Below are positions 6,767-14,031 of a DNA stretch of 29,841 nucleotides, piece after piece. The position numbers were made by a program, and so were the translations under genes. Location of the stretch: NCBI GenBank assembly GCA_028097785.1, contig JAOHFB010000009.1, positions 1 through 29,841 of the forward strand, written 5' to 3'. Each line of letters starts with the position of its first letter. Within the stretch, counting starts at the first letter, position 1. The notes below the pieces were generated by a model. That model searched no databases, had not been told where the DNA came from, and worked only from the letters and a program-made list of their open reading frames with translations. The DNA is from Candidatus Pelagibacter sp. (GTDB taxonomy: Bacteria; Pseudomonadota; Alphaproteobacteria; Pelagibacterales; Pelagibacteraceae).

Positions 6767-8209
6767 CTATATTTTTAATCCCATGTGTGTGTATTTGACA
6801 TTCAAGTAATCTTTAATTGCACCCGATCCACCTTCACGTCCATAACCAGTTTGTTTTATTCCACCAAAAGGTGCCTCTGCAACAGCAACTGCTCCAGTAT
6901 TGACAGCAACACAACCTGACTCTAACATTTCAGATCCTCTATTAGCCTGGTCCATTGAATTTGTATAAAGATAACTGCATAAACCTAAATCGTTATCGTT
7001 AGCTCTTTCTATAACTTCGTCAAAAGTTTTAAATGTTAAAACTGGAACTAGCGGTCCGAAGGGCTCTTCTTTCATGATAGTAAAATTATCTTTAACATCA
7101 TCAAATACAGTTGGTTCGTAATAATATCCTTTATTGAAACCAGAAGGTCTTTTTCCACCCATTAAAACTTTAGCTCCTTCACTTTTAGTTGTTTCAACTA
7201 GCTTTTCTATTTCTTCCAGTCTCTTTGCGGTAGAAAGAGGTCCTAATTCTACACCTTCGTCCATACCATTACCTATTTTTAATTTTTTTGCTCTTTTCAT
7301 AAAAGCACCTACAAATTCATCTTTTCTACTTTCTTGTATGTAAAATCTATTAGGAGAAATACAAACTTGTCCATTATTTCTAAATTTAGCTGTAATTGCT
7401 ATATCAGCTACTTTATTCATATCCACATCATCACAAACAATAAATGGTGAGTGGCCACTTAATTCCATAGTCACTCTTTGAACTTTATCGGCAGCTTTTT
7501 TTAGAATTATTTTACCAACTCTAGTTGATCCTGTAATTGATACTTTTTTAATAATATCAGACTCCATTAATTCATTTGAAATTTCAGCTGGATCTCCAGA
7601 TAAAAGATTAACTACTCCGTCAGGTATACCTGCTTCTTTACAAATATTTACTAACTCCATAACAGCACCAGGAGTAATTACATCTGGTTTACAAATTACA
7701 GAACATCCCGCAGCTAATGCTGTAGAAATTTTTCTAGCAGCTAAAATGATTGGAAAATTCCAAGGAACTAATGCCGCAACTACACCTACAGGCTGATAAT
7801 AGATATGAGCTCTTGTATCAGGAAATCTTGTTTGAACAGTTTGTCCATAAATTCTTTTTGTCTCTTCTGCATTCCACTCAAAAATATCTGCTCCGCCACC
7901 AACTTCTCCAACACCTTCTGCTAAGGGTTTTCCAACTTCAAGCGTTAACCATTTTGCAAGAACATCTTTTCTCTCTCTCATTAAATCCGCAACTTTTCTT
8001 ATTTTGTAAGATCTCTCCCATGGAGTTGTGTTTTTCCAGATCTCCAAACCTTTTTCAGCAGATTTTATAGCTTTTTGAACATCTAACGAAGATGCTTTTG
8101 ATGCTTTTCCAATCACTTCCTCAGTTGCAGGATTGATTACGTCATATGTTTCTTTTTTTTCTGCTTGTTGCCATTTACCATCAATGAATTGTCCAAATTT
8201 TTCGTACAT
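6767..8209 (-). CDS. NAD(P)-dependent aldehyde dehydrogenase
   Basis: A 480-residue ALDH of normal length, oxidising an aldehyde to its acid in the cytoplasm. Visible catalytic elements are N151 in VPWNFP, the cofactor-site K174, GSTRVGK at 227-233, E249 in MELSGHSP, C283 in NNGQVCISPNRF, EEPFGP near 391-396 and PFGGIKQTGYGREGG near the end. Two spots are unusual: the common KPSE/KPAE reads KPDV (174-177) and the common ELGGN/K reads ELSGH (249-253). Family resemblance is to the succinate-semialdehyde, alpha-ketoglutaric-semialdehyde and glycolaldehyde/lactaldehyde dehydrogenases. Being upstream of an HpcH/HpaI aldolase and divergent from iolD suggests oxidation of a lactaldehyde-, glycolaldehyde- or semialdehyde-type product. 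That substrate range is inferred. Confidence 0.93.
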   Translation of the reverse strand: MYEKFGQFIDGKWQQAEKKETYDVINPATEEVIGKASKASSLDVQKAIKSAEKGLEIWKNTTPWERSYKIRKVADLMRERKDVLAKWLTLEVGKPLAEGVGEVGGGADIFEWNAEETKRIYGQTVQTRFPDTRAHIYYQPVGVVAALVPWNFPIILAARKISTALAAGCSVICKPDVITPGAVMELVNICKEAGIPDGVVNLLSGDPAEISNELMESDIIKKVSITGSTRVGKIILKKAADKVQRVTMELSGHSPFIVCDDVDMNKVADIAITAKFRNNGQVCISPNRFYIQESRKDEFVGAFMKRAKKLKIGNGMDEGVELGPLSTAKRLEEIEKLVETTKSEGAKVLMGGKRPSGFNKGYYYEPTVFDDVKDNFTIMKEEPFGPLVPVLTFKTFDEVIERANDNDLGLCSYLYTNSMDQANRGSEMLESGCVAVNTGAVAVAEAPFGGIKQTGYGREGGSGAIKDYLNVKYTHMGLKI

Positions 8210-8304
8210 AGATTTTTTATTTTTAAGTTTACTTAATTAGGTTTTTTAATTTATAAATATATTTATATATAAACATTACACACAATCAAAGTTAAACTTA
8301 ATTT
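8210..8304. promoter_or_regulatory. Divergent promoter spacer between aldehyde dehydrogenase and iolD
   Basis: A 95-base, extremely AT-rich spacer from which the aldehyde dehydrogenase (minus) and iolD (plus) operons are read outward. It must hold both promoters. An imperfect inverted stretch TTTATA...TATAAA spans about 8250-8273. No strong Shine-Dalgarno sequence precedes iolD. In DNA this AT-rich I cannot fix -10 or -35 boxes. Confidence 0.35.
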
Positions 8305-10149
8305 ATGAAAAAAATTACCCTTACATGTGCGCACGCGATAGTTAAATATTTAATTTCTCAAAAAATATTAATTGATGGCAAGAAAGAACCTTTGTTTCCA
8401 GGTGTATTTGGGATATTTGGCCACGGAAACGTAGCATGTCTAGGACAAGCATTAGAAGAAAATCAAAATGAACTTCCAACATATAGAGGTCATCATGAAC
8501 AAAATATGGCTCTTACCGGAATTGGCTATGCAAGAGCAAAACGAAGACAACAAATTTTTGTAGCCACTTCATCAGTTGGACCTGGTGCAACGAATATGGT
8601 GACAGCAGCTGGAGTTGCTATGAGTAATAGACTGCCGATTTTATTTTTACCTGGTGACACTTATGCAAATAGAATGCCAGATCCAGTGCTTCAGCAAGTA
8701 GAACATTTTAATAACCCTGGCATCACTGCAAACGATGCATTTAAACCCGTTACAAGGTACTTTGATCGTATCACTAGACCTGAGCAAATTATTCAATCAT
8801 TTCCAGCAGCAGTTCAAACAATGTTAGATCCTGCTGATTGTGGGCCAGCATGTATTGCTTTATGTCAAGATATTCAAGGTCAAACTTTCGATTATCCTGA
8901 AGAATTCTTCAAAGAAAGAGTTCACACAATTAGAAGACCTAGGCCAGATGAATTTCAAGTTAAAGAAGCAGCTGAGAAAATTAAATCTTCAAAAAATCCA
9001 ATAATTATTTCTGGTGGAGGAGTATTTTATTCAGACGCAATGGATGAATTAAGTAAGTTTGCAATCAAACATAATATACCTGTAACCCAAACAGTTATGG
9101 GTTACTCAACAATGAAAAAAGATCATTCACATTATGCAGGCCAAATAGGTGGGTTAGGTGGCAAAAATACTAATTCACTCGCTAAGCAAACGGATCTTGC
9201 CATTGCTGTTGGCACTAAGCTTGCAGATTTTACCACTGGTTCTTGGGCAAATTTTGAAAATGAAAATTTTAAACTTGTCTCAATAAATGTTTCAAGATTT
9301 GATGCAAACAAACATTTAGCACAAGCAGTAATTGGAGATGCAAAAGTTTCTTTAGCTGAATTATCTCGAGCTTTGGGTGAATGGAAAGCTGGTGAAGAGT
9401 GGAATAAAAAATCTCAAACTGAACTTAAAGCTTGGAATGAAGAAGTTGATAAAGCAAGTGCTCCTTCAAATCAGGAGATACCAAGTTATGTTCAGGTAAT
9501 AGGTGCTGTCTATAAAAACTCTGATCCCTCAGATATAGCAGTAACAGCTGCAGGTGGACTTGTAGGAGAGGTTGTCCAGGTTTGGAGACCTAGAGAACTT
9601 AACACACATGAGACAGAATGGGGCTTTAGCTGTATGAGTTATGAAATTTCAGGTGCTCTTGGAATTAAAATGGCAAACCCAGATAAAGAAGTCATTTCAT
9701 TTATAGGAGATGGATCATACTTGATGAATAATACTGATATCTATTCTTCAGTTATAACTAACAACAAGCTTATAATTGTTGTTTGTGATAATGGAGGTTT
9801 TGCAGTTATTAATAGACTTCAATTGTTTAAGGGTGGTAAAGAATATAATAATCTACTCAAAAGTTCTAAAACACCAGGTCTTGTTGGCGTTGATTTTGCA
9901 AAACATGCAGAAAGTATGGGCGCTAAATCTGAACATGTAAACTCTATATCTGAACTGGAAGAAGCATTTAAAAGAGCAAAAAAATCTGATGTTACTTATG
10001 TGATATCAATTAAGACACACGCATATCAATGGTTGGAAGGTTCTGCATTTTGGGATAGCCCAACCCTAGAAATTCCAACAACAGAAGAAAATAAAGAAGC
10101 TATAAAACTTTATCAGGAAGGTAAGAGCAAACAAAGACAAGGCGTATAA
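8305..10149 (+). CDS. iolD: IolD: 3D-(3,5/4)-trihydroxycyclohexane-1,2-dione hydrolase (ThDP enzyme)
   Basis: A 614-residue thiamine-diphosphate enzyme that in inositol catabolism opens the ring of trihydroxycyclohexane-1,2-dione to 5-deoxyglucuronate. It is about 20 residues shorter than B. subtilis IolD and collinear with it as I recall that sequence. Landmarks are GIFGHGNVACLGQALE near residue 36, the ThDP-activating glutamate E65 in YRGHHEQNMA, SSVGPGATN, PDPVLQQVE, RITRPEQI, ISGGG in the central domain, and the ThDP/Mg motif GDG at 468-470 followed by NN and CDNGGFAVINRL. These distinguish it from acetolactate synthase. iolB, iolC and iolE are not in this window. The gene is 6 bases from the following Gfo/Idh/MocA gene, an IolG-like partner candidate. 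Action on another cyclic 1,2-diketone is possible. Confidence 0.9.
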   Translation: MKKITLTCAHAIVKYLISQKILIDGKKEPLFPGVFGIFGHGNVACLGQALEENQNELPTYRGHHEQNMALTGIGYARAKRRQQIFVATSSVGPGATNMVTAAGVAMSNRLPILFLPGDTYANRMPDPVLQQVEHFNNPGITANDAFKPVTRYFDRITRPEQIIQSFPAAVQTMLDPADCGPACIALCQDIQGQTFDYPEEFFKERVHTIRRPRPDEFQVKEAAEKIKSSKNPIIISGGGVFYSDAMDELSKFAIKHNIPVTQTVMGYSTMKKDHSHYAGQIGGLGGKNTNSLAKQTDLAIAVGTKLADFTTGSWANFENENFKLVSINVSRFDANKHLAQAVIGDAKVSLAELSRALGEWKAGEEWNKKSQTELKAWNEEVDKASAPSNQEIPSYVQVIGAVYKNSDPSDIAVTAAGGLVGEVVQVWRPRELNTHETEWGFSCMSYEISGALGIKMANPDKEVISFIGDGSYLMNNTDIYSSVITNNKLIIVVCDNGGFAVINRLQLFKGGKEYNNLLKSSKTPGLVGVDFAKHAESMGAKSEHVNSISELEEAFKRAKKSDVTYVISIKTHAYQWLEGSAFWDSPTLEIPTTEENKEAIKLYQEGKSKQRQGV

Positions 10150-10155
10150 CTTTTT

Positions 10156-11313
10156 ATGAACAAAATATTTAAAGTTGGCCTTATTGGATGTGGTCATATT
10201 TCAGAAACTTATTTCAGAGCTGAAAAATATTTTAACAATATTAAAATTATTAAGTGTGCAGATATCAACCATAGCAACGCAGTTAGATGTGCAAAAACTT
10301 ATAAAATTAAGGCATTAACTGTAAAAGAGCTTTTAAAAGACAATGAGGTTGAAATCATTCTTAATTTAACCATTCCTAAAGCACATTATCAGGTCGCAAA
10401 ACAAGCTTTGATAAATGGAAAACATGTTTACTCTGAAAAACCATTGGCAATTAATTTTAACGATGGAAAAGATCTTCTTAAAATAGCAAAAAAGAAAAAA
10501 CTTTATATTGGAAATGCTCCTGATACTTTTTTAGGTGGTGGTATTCAGAAATCAAAAGAATTAGTCGATAAAAAAATAATAGGAAAAATAAATTTAGGAA
10601 ATGCAATTTTTGCTTTTCCTGGAGTTCAATCTTACCATCCAAATCCAGAACCATGGTTTGCTAAAAAAGAAGGTGGGCCAGTAATTGATATGGGTCCATA
10701 CTACTTAACCGCTTTAGTTAATTTATTAGGACCAGCAAAAAAAGTTACTGGCAGTATCGTTAATGGTGTTAAAAGAAGAACGATTGGTATTGGACCAAGA
10801 AAAAACAAAACATTTAAAGTTGAATGTCCCACAACATATCTATCAACAATTATATTCGATAATGGAACAATTATTAGACTAACACTTTCATTTGATGTCA
10901 TCGCTCATCAAAGAAATCATATTGAACTTTATGGTGACAAAGGTTCTATGATTGTACCAGATCCAAATATGTTTGGAGGCTCTGTTTATGTATGTAAAAA
11001 GCTAGGGGATCCTTGGATAGAATATAAAACTAATAAAATGCCACTAGGAAAAATTAATATCAGATCACAAAGTTCTAGAGCAAACGAGTCTCCTACTAAT
11101 GCAAATTATCGTGGAGCAGGATTAGCAGAAATGGCTTATTCAATTGAAAATAAAAAAATAAACAAATGTAATGGAGAACTATCTCTTCATGTTTTAGATA
11201 TTATTCAATCAACAATGAAAGCATGTAAGACAAATAAACCACAAGTAATTAAGACTACATGCAAAAAACCAAGTTTATTCCAAACAAAAGATATAAAGAA
11301 AATATTGAAATAA
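10156..11313 (+). CDS. Gfo/Idh/MocA family NAD(P)-dependent sugar/cyclitol oxidoreductase
   Basis: A 385-residue oxidoreductase with an N-terminal Rossmann domain (VGLIGCGHIS, residues 7-16) and the family EKPLA motif (about 94-98), whose lysine is catalytic. The C-terminal domain contains GNAPDTFLGGG, then GGPVIDMGPYYLT, where the second catalytic position is Tyr instead of the His found in inositol 2-dehydrogenase. This marks a distinct subgroup of about 380 residues rather than a standard IolG. It is expected to oxidise a hydroxyl of a sugar, sugar acid or cyclitol. It follows iolD by 6 bases and precedes an SDR by 16, so the three are probably one transcript. Inositol or scyllo-inositol-like substrates are plausible from context but not shown by sequence. 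Confidence 0.88.
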   Translation: MNKIFKVGLIGCGHISETYFRAEKYFNNIKIIKCADINHSNAVRCAKTYKIKALTVKELLKDNEVEIILNLTIPKAHYQVAKQALINGKHVYSEKPLAINFNDGKDLLKIAKKKKLYIGNAPDTFLGGGIQKSKELVDKKIIGKINLGNAIFAFPGVQSYHPNPEPWFAKKEGGPVIDMGPYYLTALVNLLGPAKKVTGSIVNGVKRRTIGIGPRKNKTFKVECPTTYLSTIIFDNGTIIRLTLSFDVIAHQRNHIELYGDKGSMIVPDPNMFGGSVYVCKKLGDPWIEYKTNKMPLGKINIRSQSSRANESPTNANYRGAGLAEMAYSIENKKINKCNGELSLHVLDIIQSTMKACKTNKPQVIKTTCKKPSLFQTKDIKKILK

Positions 11314-11329
11314 TATTTATAATCAAAAT

Positions 11330-12091
11330 ATGAAAGTTCAGTATTTTGACTTAAAAGATAAACGTGCTTTAGTTTCAGGTGGAGCATCTGGTATTGGAGC
11401 ATCAATTGTTGAGCATCTTTGTGAACAAGGTGTTGAGGTTTATTTTTTTGATATAGATAAAAAAGAAGCTCAAAAATTAATTTCAAAAATTAAAAAGAAA
11501 AAACAAAAAATACCTACTTTTCAATTCTGCAATATTAAAAATATTAAAAAATATAAAACTCTAATTCAAAACATTATTAAAAAAAAAGGTCCAATTGATA
11601 TTTTAGTAAACAATGCTTCAAATGATCAAAGACATACTCTTGAAGAAATTACAGAAAAATACTGGGACGAAAGAATGGCAATAAATTTGAAACACTATTT
11701 GTTTGCTATTCAAGCTGTTAAAAAAAGTATGATTAAAAATAAAGGTGGATCAATAATAAATTTAGGTTCAGTAAGTTGGATAAGGGGAGCGGTTATGTTC
11801 CCAGCATACAGTACTGCAAAAGCTGCAATTTATGGTTTAACCAAATCTTTAGCTAGAGATTTGGGCCAACACAATATTAGAATAAACTCTATTGCACCTG
11901 GTTCAGTTGCAACAAAAAGACAATCCAAATTATGGTTAAATCCAAAATTTAAAAAAGAAATTTTAGATAATCAATGTCTTAAAAAACAAGTATTACCTGA
12001 GGATGTCTCAAGAATGGTTTTATATTTGGCATCAGATGTTTCTTCTGGATGTACTAAACAAAATTTTACAGTAGATGCTGGTTTAATATAA
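11330..12091 (+). CDS. SDR-family aldose 1-dehydrogenase-like oxidoreductase (copy 1)
   Basis: A 253-residue short-chain dehydrogenase. The cofactor motif is GGASGIG (17-23), with an acidic D41 pointing to NAD. The catalytic set is S147, Y160 and K164 in YSTAKAA. Sequence signatures match the sugar 1-dehydrogenase group that includes Caulobacter D-xylose dehydrogenase XylB: NNASNDQRH, YWDERMAINLKH, SIINLGSVSW, the QCL segment in NQCLKKQVLPEDV, and SSGCTKQNFTVDAG near the end. Such enzymes oxidise aldoses to aldonolactones. A paralogue of identical length lies at 17445-18206 with the same motifs. It is downstream of iolD and a Gfo/Idh gene and separated from the next SDR by a 104-base spacer. 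The sugar specificity cannot be read. Confidence 0.88.
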   Translation: MKVQYFDLKDKRALVSGGASGIGASIVEHLCEQGVEVYFFDIDKKEAQKLISKIKKKKQKIPTFQFCNIKNIKKYKTLIQNIIKKKGPIDILVNNASNDQRHTLEEITEKYWDERMAINLKHYLFAIQAVKKSMIKNKGGSIINLGSVSWIRGAVMFPAYSTAKAAIYGLTKSLARDLGQHNIRINSIAPGSVATKRQSKLWLNPKFKKEILDNQCLKKQVLPEDVSRMVLYLASDVSSGCTKQNFTVDAGLI

Positions 12092-12099
12092 AATTTAGC

Positions 12100-12195
12100 T
12101 TAATTTTTTTTATATTCAGCTTTTACGTTCTTTATTTTGTCTTTAATTGGCTTAGCTTTTCCTTTAATAAGATCAAAAAAAATTAAAAAGGAATT
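12100..12195 (-). pseudogene. Possible gene remnant: start-less C-terminal-like reading frame
   Basis: In the spacer between the two SDR genes, the minus strand carries an open frame ending in TAA at 12100-12102. Its last 20 codons read GKAKPIKDKIKNVKAEYKKN, which looks like a natural basic amphipathic protein tail rather than translated noise. Upstream it runs back through SFLIFFDLIK to a stop inside the next gene and has no ATG, GTG or TTG. It could be a decayed gene end, or simply lysine-rich chance sequence in AT-rich DNA. No family is recognised. Confidence 0.2.
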
Positions 12196-12945
12196 ATGAT
12201 TAAGTTTGATTTAAATAACAGAGTTGCAATTGTAACAGGTGGAGCTCAAGGGTTTGGTTTAGCTATCACTGAAAGATTTATAGAGTCTGGAGCTAAAGTA
12301 GTAATTTGGGACATAGATGAGGATGAAGCTAAAAAAGCTCTAGAAAAGGTAAATTCTGAAAATTTATCTTATCAAATAGTTGATGTGAGTAACTATGAAA
12401 CGATTAACACAAAATTATCTGAAGTTGAAAAATCTCATGGCAAGATTGATATCTTTATCAACAATGCAGGTGTAGCAGGTATGAATACTACCGTTGCAGA
12501 ATATCCAATACAGGAGTGGAATAAGGTAATTAATCTAAATTTAAATGCTGTTTTTTATTGTTGCAAAGCAGTTGTTCCGTTTATGGCAAAAAATGATTAT
12601 GGAAGAATTGTTAATATTGCCTCTATTGCAGGTAAAGAGGGAAATCCAAATGCAAGCGCTTATAGCACTTCGAAAGCAGGAGTTATAGGATTAACTAAAT
12701 CACTGGGTAAAGAATTAGCTCAAAAAAACATTGCAGTTAATTGCGTTACCCCAGCTGCAGCAAAAACTAGAATTTTTGATCAAATGACTGAAGAACATAT
12801 TAATTATATGCTTTCAAAAATACCAAGAAATAAATTTGCCAAGGTAGAAGAGTTAGCTTCATTAGTTGCTTGGTTATCAAGTGAAGAAAATTCTTTCTCA
12901 ACTGCCGCAGTATTTGATCTAAGTGGTGGTAGAGCAACTTATTAA
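12196..12945 (+). CDS. SDR-family sugar/polyol dehydrogenase-like oxidoreductase
   Basis: A 249-residue classical SDR. TGGAQGFG (14-21) replaces the usual TGGaxGIG, with Phe in place of Ile. NNAG is at 89-92, and the catalytic residues are S143 in NIASIAGKEG, Y156 and K160 in YSTSKAGVIG. D39/D41 in VIWDIDED favours NAD. It is more like the FabG/2-keto-3-deoxy sugar-acid or polyol dehydrogenase SDRs than the XylB-like pair in this window. The C-terminus reads FDLSGGRATY. The ROK kinase starts 5 bases downstream, so the two are co-translated: oxidation of a polyol to a ketose followed by phosphorylation is a reasonable reading. A clear purine-rich AAAAAGGAATT lies just before the ATG. Substrate unknown. 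Confidence 0.88.
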   Translation: MIKFDLNNRVAIVTGGAQGFGLAITERFIESGAKVVIWDIDEDEAKKALEKVNSENLSYQIVDVSNYETINTKLSEVEKSHGKIDIFINNAGVAGMNTTVAEYPIQEWNKVINLNLNAVFYCCKAVVPFMAKNDYGRIVNIASIAGKEGNPNASAYSTSKAGVIGLTKSLGKELAQKNIAVNCVTPAAAKTRIFDQMTEEHINYMLSKIPRNKFAKVEELASLVAWLSSEENSFSTAAVFDLSGGRATY

Positions 12946-12950
12946 TAGTT

Positions 12951-13853
12951 ATGCAAGTTGGAATTGATGTAGGTGCAACTAAGATTGAAAGTGTTTTACT
13001 TGAAAAAGATGGACAAGAAAAACACAGATCTAGAATATCATGTCCAAAAAATTACACTCAAATTATTACTTCAATAAGAGATATTCATAGACAATTAGAA
13101 CAAGAGTTTAAACAAGAACTTCCAATTGGTGTTTGTCATCCAGGGGTTCACTCTCCTCAAACAGGGCTAGTTAAAAATGTTCCCAATATAAGTTGGTTAG
13201 AAAAAAAACCATTTCAAAATGATCTACGTAAAGCACTTGGCAAAGAAGTGTTTTGTGAAAATGATGCAAATTGTTTTGCTTTATCGGAAGCCATAGATGG
13301 AGCAGGCAAACATTACAAAATTGTCTATGGGATAATTTTAGGTTCTGGTGTTGGAGGTGGGTTAGTGATTGATAAAAAAATAGTAAGTGGCCCTAATGGT
13401 GTTGCAGGAGAATGGGGTCATAATCAAATCCCTTATTTTGCTGCTAAAAAAGAAAATTTTGACTCGACTAATCCAAGAGAAGCTGAGATTGAAAGTTTTT
13501 TATCTGGCTTAGGTTTAGCAAAAAGATTTAATAAACTTTATGGAAAAAATTTAAAAACAAATGAAATTTTTGAATTAAATAGAAAACATGATTTAGATGC
13601 AGAGAGATTTATAGATGATTTTAAGGTAAATTTAGCAATGTCACTTTCAAGTATAATAAATATTTTAGATCCTGACGCTTTCGTTTTTGGAGGAGGCGTT
13701 TCAAATGAAATTGATTTTTTACATGAAATAGACTCATTAGTGAGGAAATTTGTTATCGGAAGAGAATACGAAGGTGTTTTTTTAAAACCAAAATATGGTG
13801 ATGCCAGCGGTGTTCGTGGTGCTGCAAGGTTAGGAAGAAGCGCGACATATTAA
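12951..13853 (+). CDS. ROK-family sugar kinase, fructokinase (Mak)-like, without the zinc cysteine motif
   Basis: A 300-residue kinase expected to phosphorylate a hexose with ATP. GIDVGATK (residues 4-11) is the phosphate-binding motif, ENDANCFALSEAIDGAG (103-119) contains catalytic D105, and GSGVGGGLV and GVAGEWGH (150-157) follow. The ordering, including HPGVHSPQTGLVKN and the final GDASGVRGAA, matches E. coli Mak/YajF as I recall it, so fructose or mannose is a likely substrate. The ROK zinc site normally uses a His (here H157) and a CxCGxxGC cluster; in this protein the corresponding stretch is DSTNPREAEIESF (171-183) with no cysteine, although the following Glu is kept. The related S. 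meliloti frc operon also couples a ROK kinase with an ABC transporter, and here frc-like genes follow directly. Confidence 0.88.
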   Translation: MQVGIDVGATKIESVLLEKDGQEKHRSRISCPKNYTQIITSIRDIHRQLEQEFKQELPIGVCHPGVHSPQTGLVKNVPNISWLEKKPFQNDLRKALGKEVFCENDANCFALSEAIDGAGKHYKIVYGIILGSGVGGGLVIDKKIVSGPNGVAGEWGHNQIPYFAAKKENFDSTNPREAEIESFLSGLGLAKRFNKLYGKNLKTNEIFELNRKHDLDAERFIDDFKVNLAMSLSSIINILDPDAFVFGGGVSNEIDFLHEIDSLVRKFVIGREYEGVFLKPKYGDASGVRGAARLGRSATY

Positions 13854-14031
13854 ATTAGATTTCTCATTATAATTTAATTTAGAAAATACCAATCTTACTA
13901 AAACCTAGAAAAGTAGGGAAAAAATATTGATGAAAAAAAATCAATTAAAAGTTGTATTTATATTTTTTGTTATGATCTTTCTTCAAACTAGTTATATTTC
14001 CTTTTTTAAATTAATTTAAAAGGGAGAAATA
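13854..14031. promoter_or_regulatory. Upstream region of the sugar ABC transporter genes
   Basis: A 178-base spacer ahead of the binding-protein gene, long for this window and therefore the likely promoter of the transporter operon. A consensus-like TATAAT is present at 13868-13873, but no convincing -35 box lies at the usual distance. A strong Shine-Dalgarno, AAGGGAG, sits at 14019-14025 before the ATG at 14032. The interval also contains a possible 29-codon frame (13930-14019). No terminator is evident after the ROK gene, so read-through from upstream is possible. Confidence 0.4.
13930..14019 (+). CDS. Possible small membrane peptide, 29 residues
   Basis: An ATG at 13930 opens a 29-codon frame ending in TAA 12 bases before the binding-protein ATG. 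The peptide starts MKKNQLKVVFIFFVMIFLQ: a basic N-terminus followed by one hydrophobic segment long enough to span a membrane. A purine-rich stretch, AGTAGGGA, lies about 10 bases upstream. It could be a small membrane protein or a leader peptide, but T-rich DNA produces such frames by chance, so support is weak. Confidence 0.22.
   Translation: MKKNQLKVVFIFFVMIFLQTSYISFFKLI

Noticed and set aside
7750..8070. A 106-codon plus-strand frame opposite the aldehyde dehydrogenase
   Set aside because: It lies wholly within a well-supported ALDH on the other strand, and its Leu/Gln/His-rich translation is typical of antisense reading.
8250..8273. A regulatory palindrome (TTTATA...TATAAA) in the iolD spacer
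   Set aside because: Such inverted runs of A and T are expected in DNA this AT-rich, and I found no second copy elsewhere in the window.
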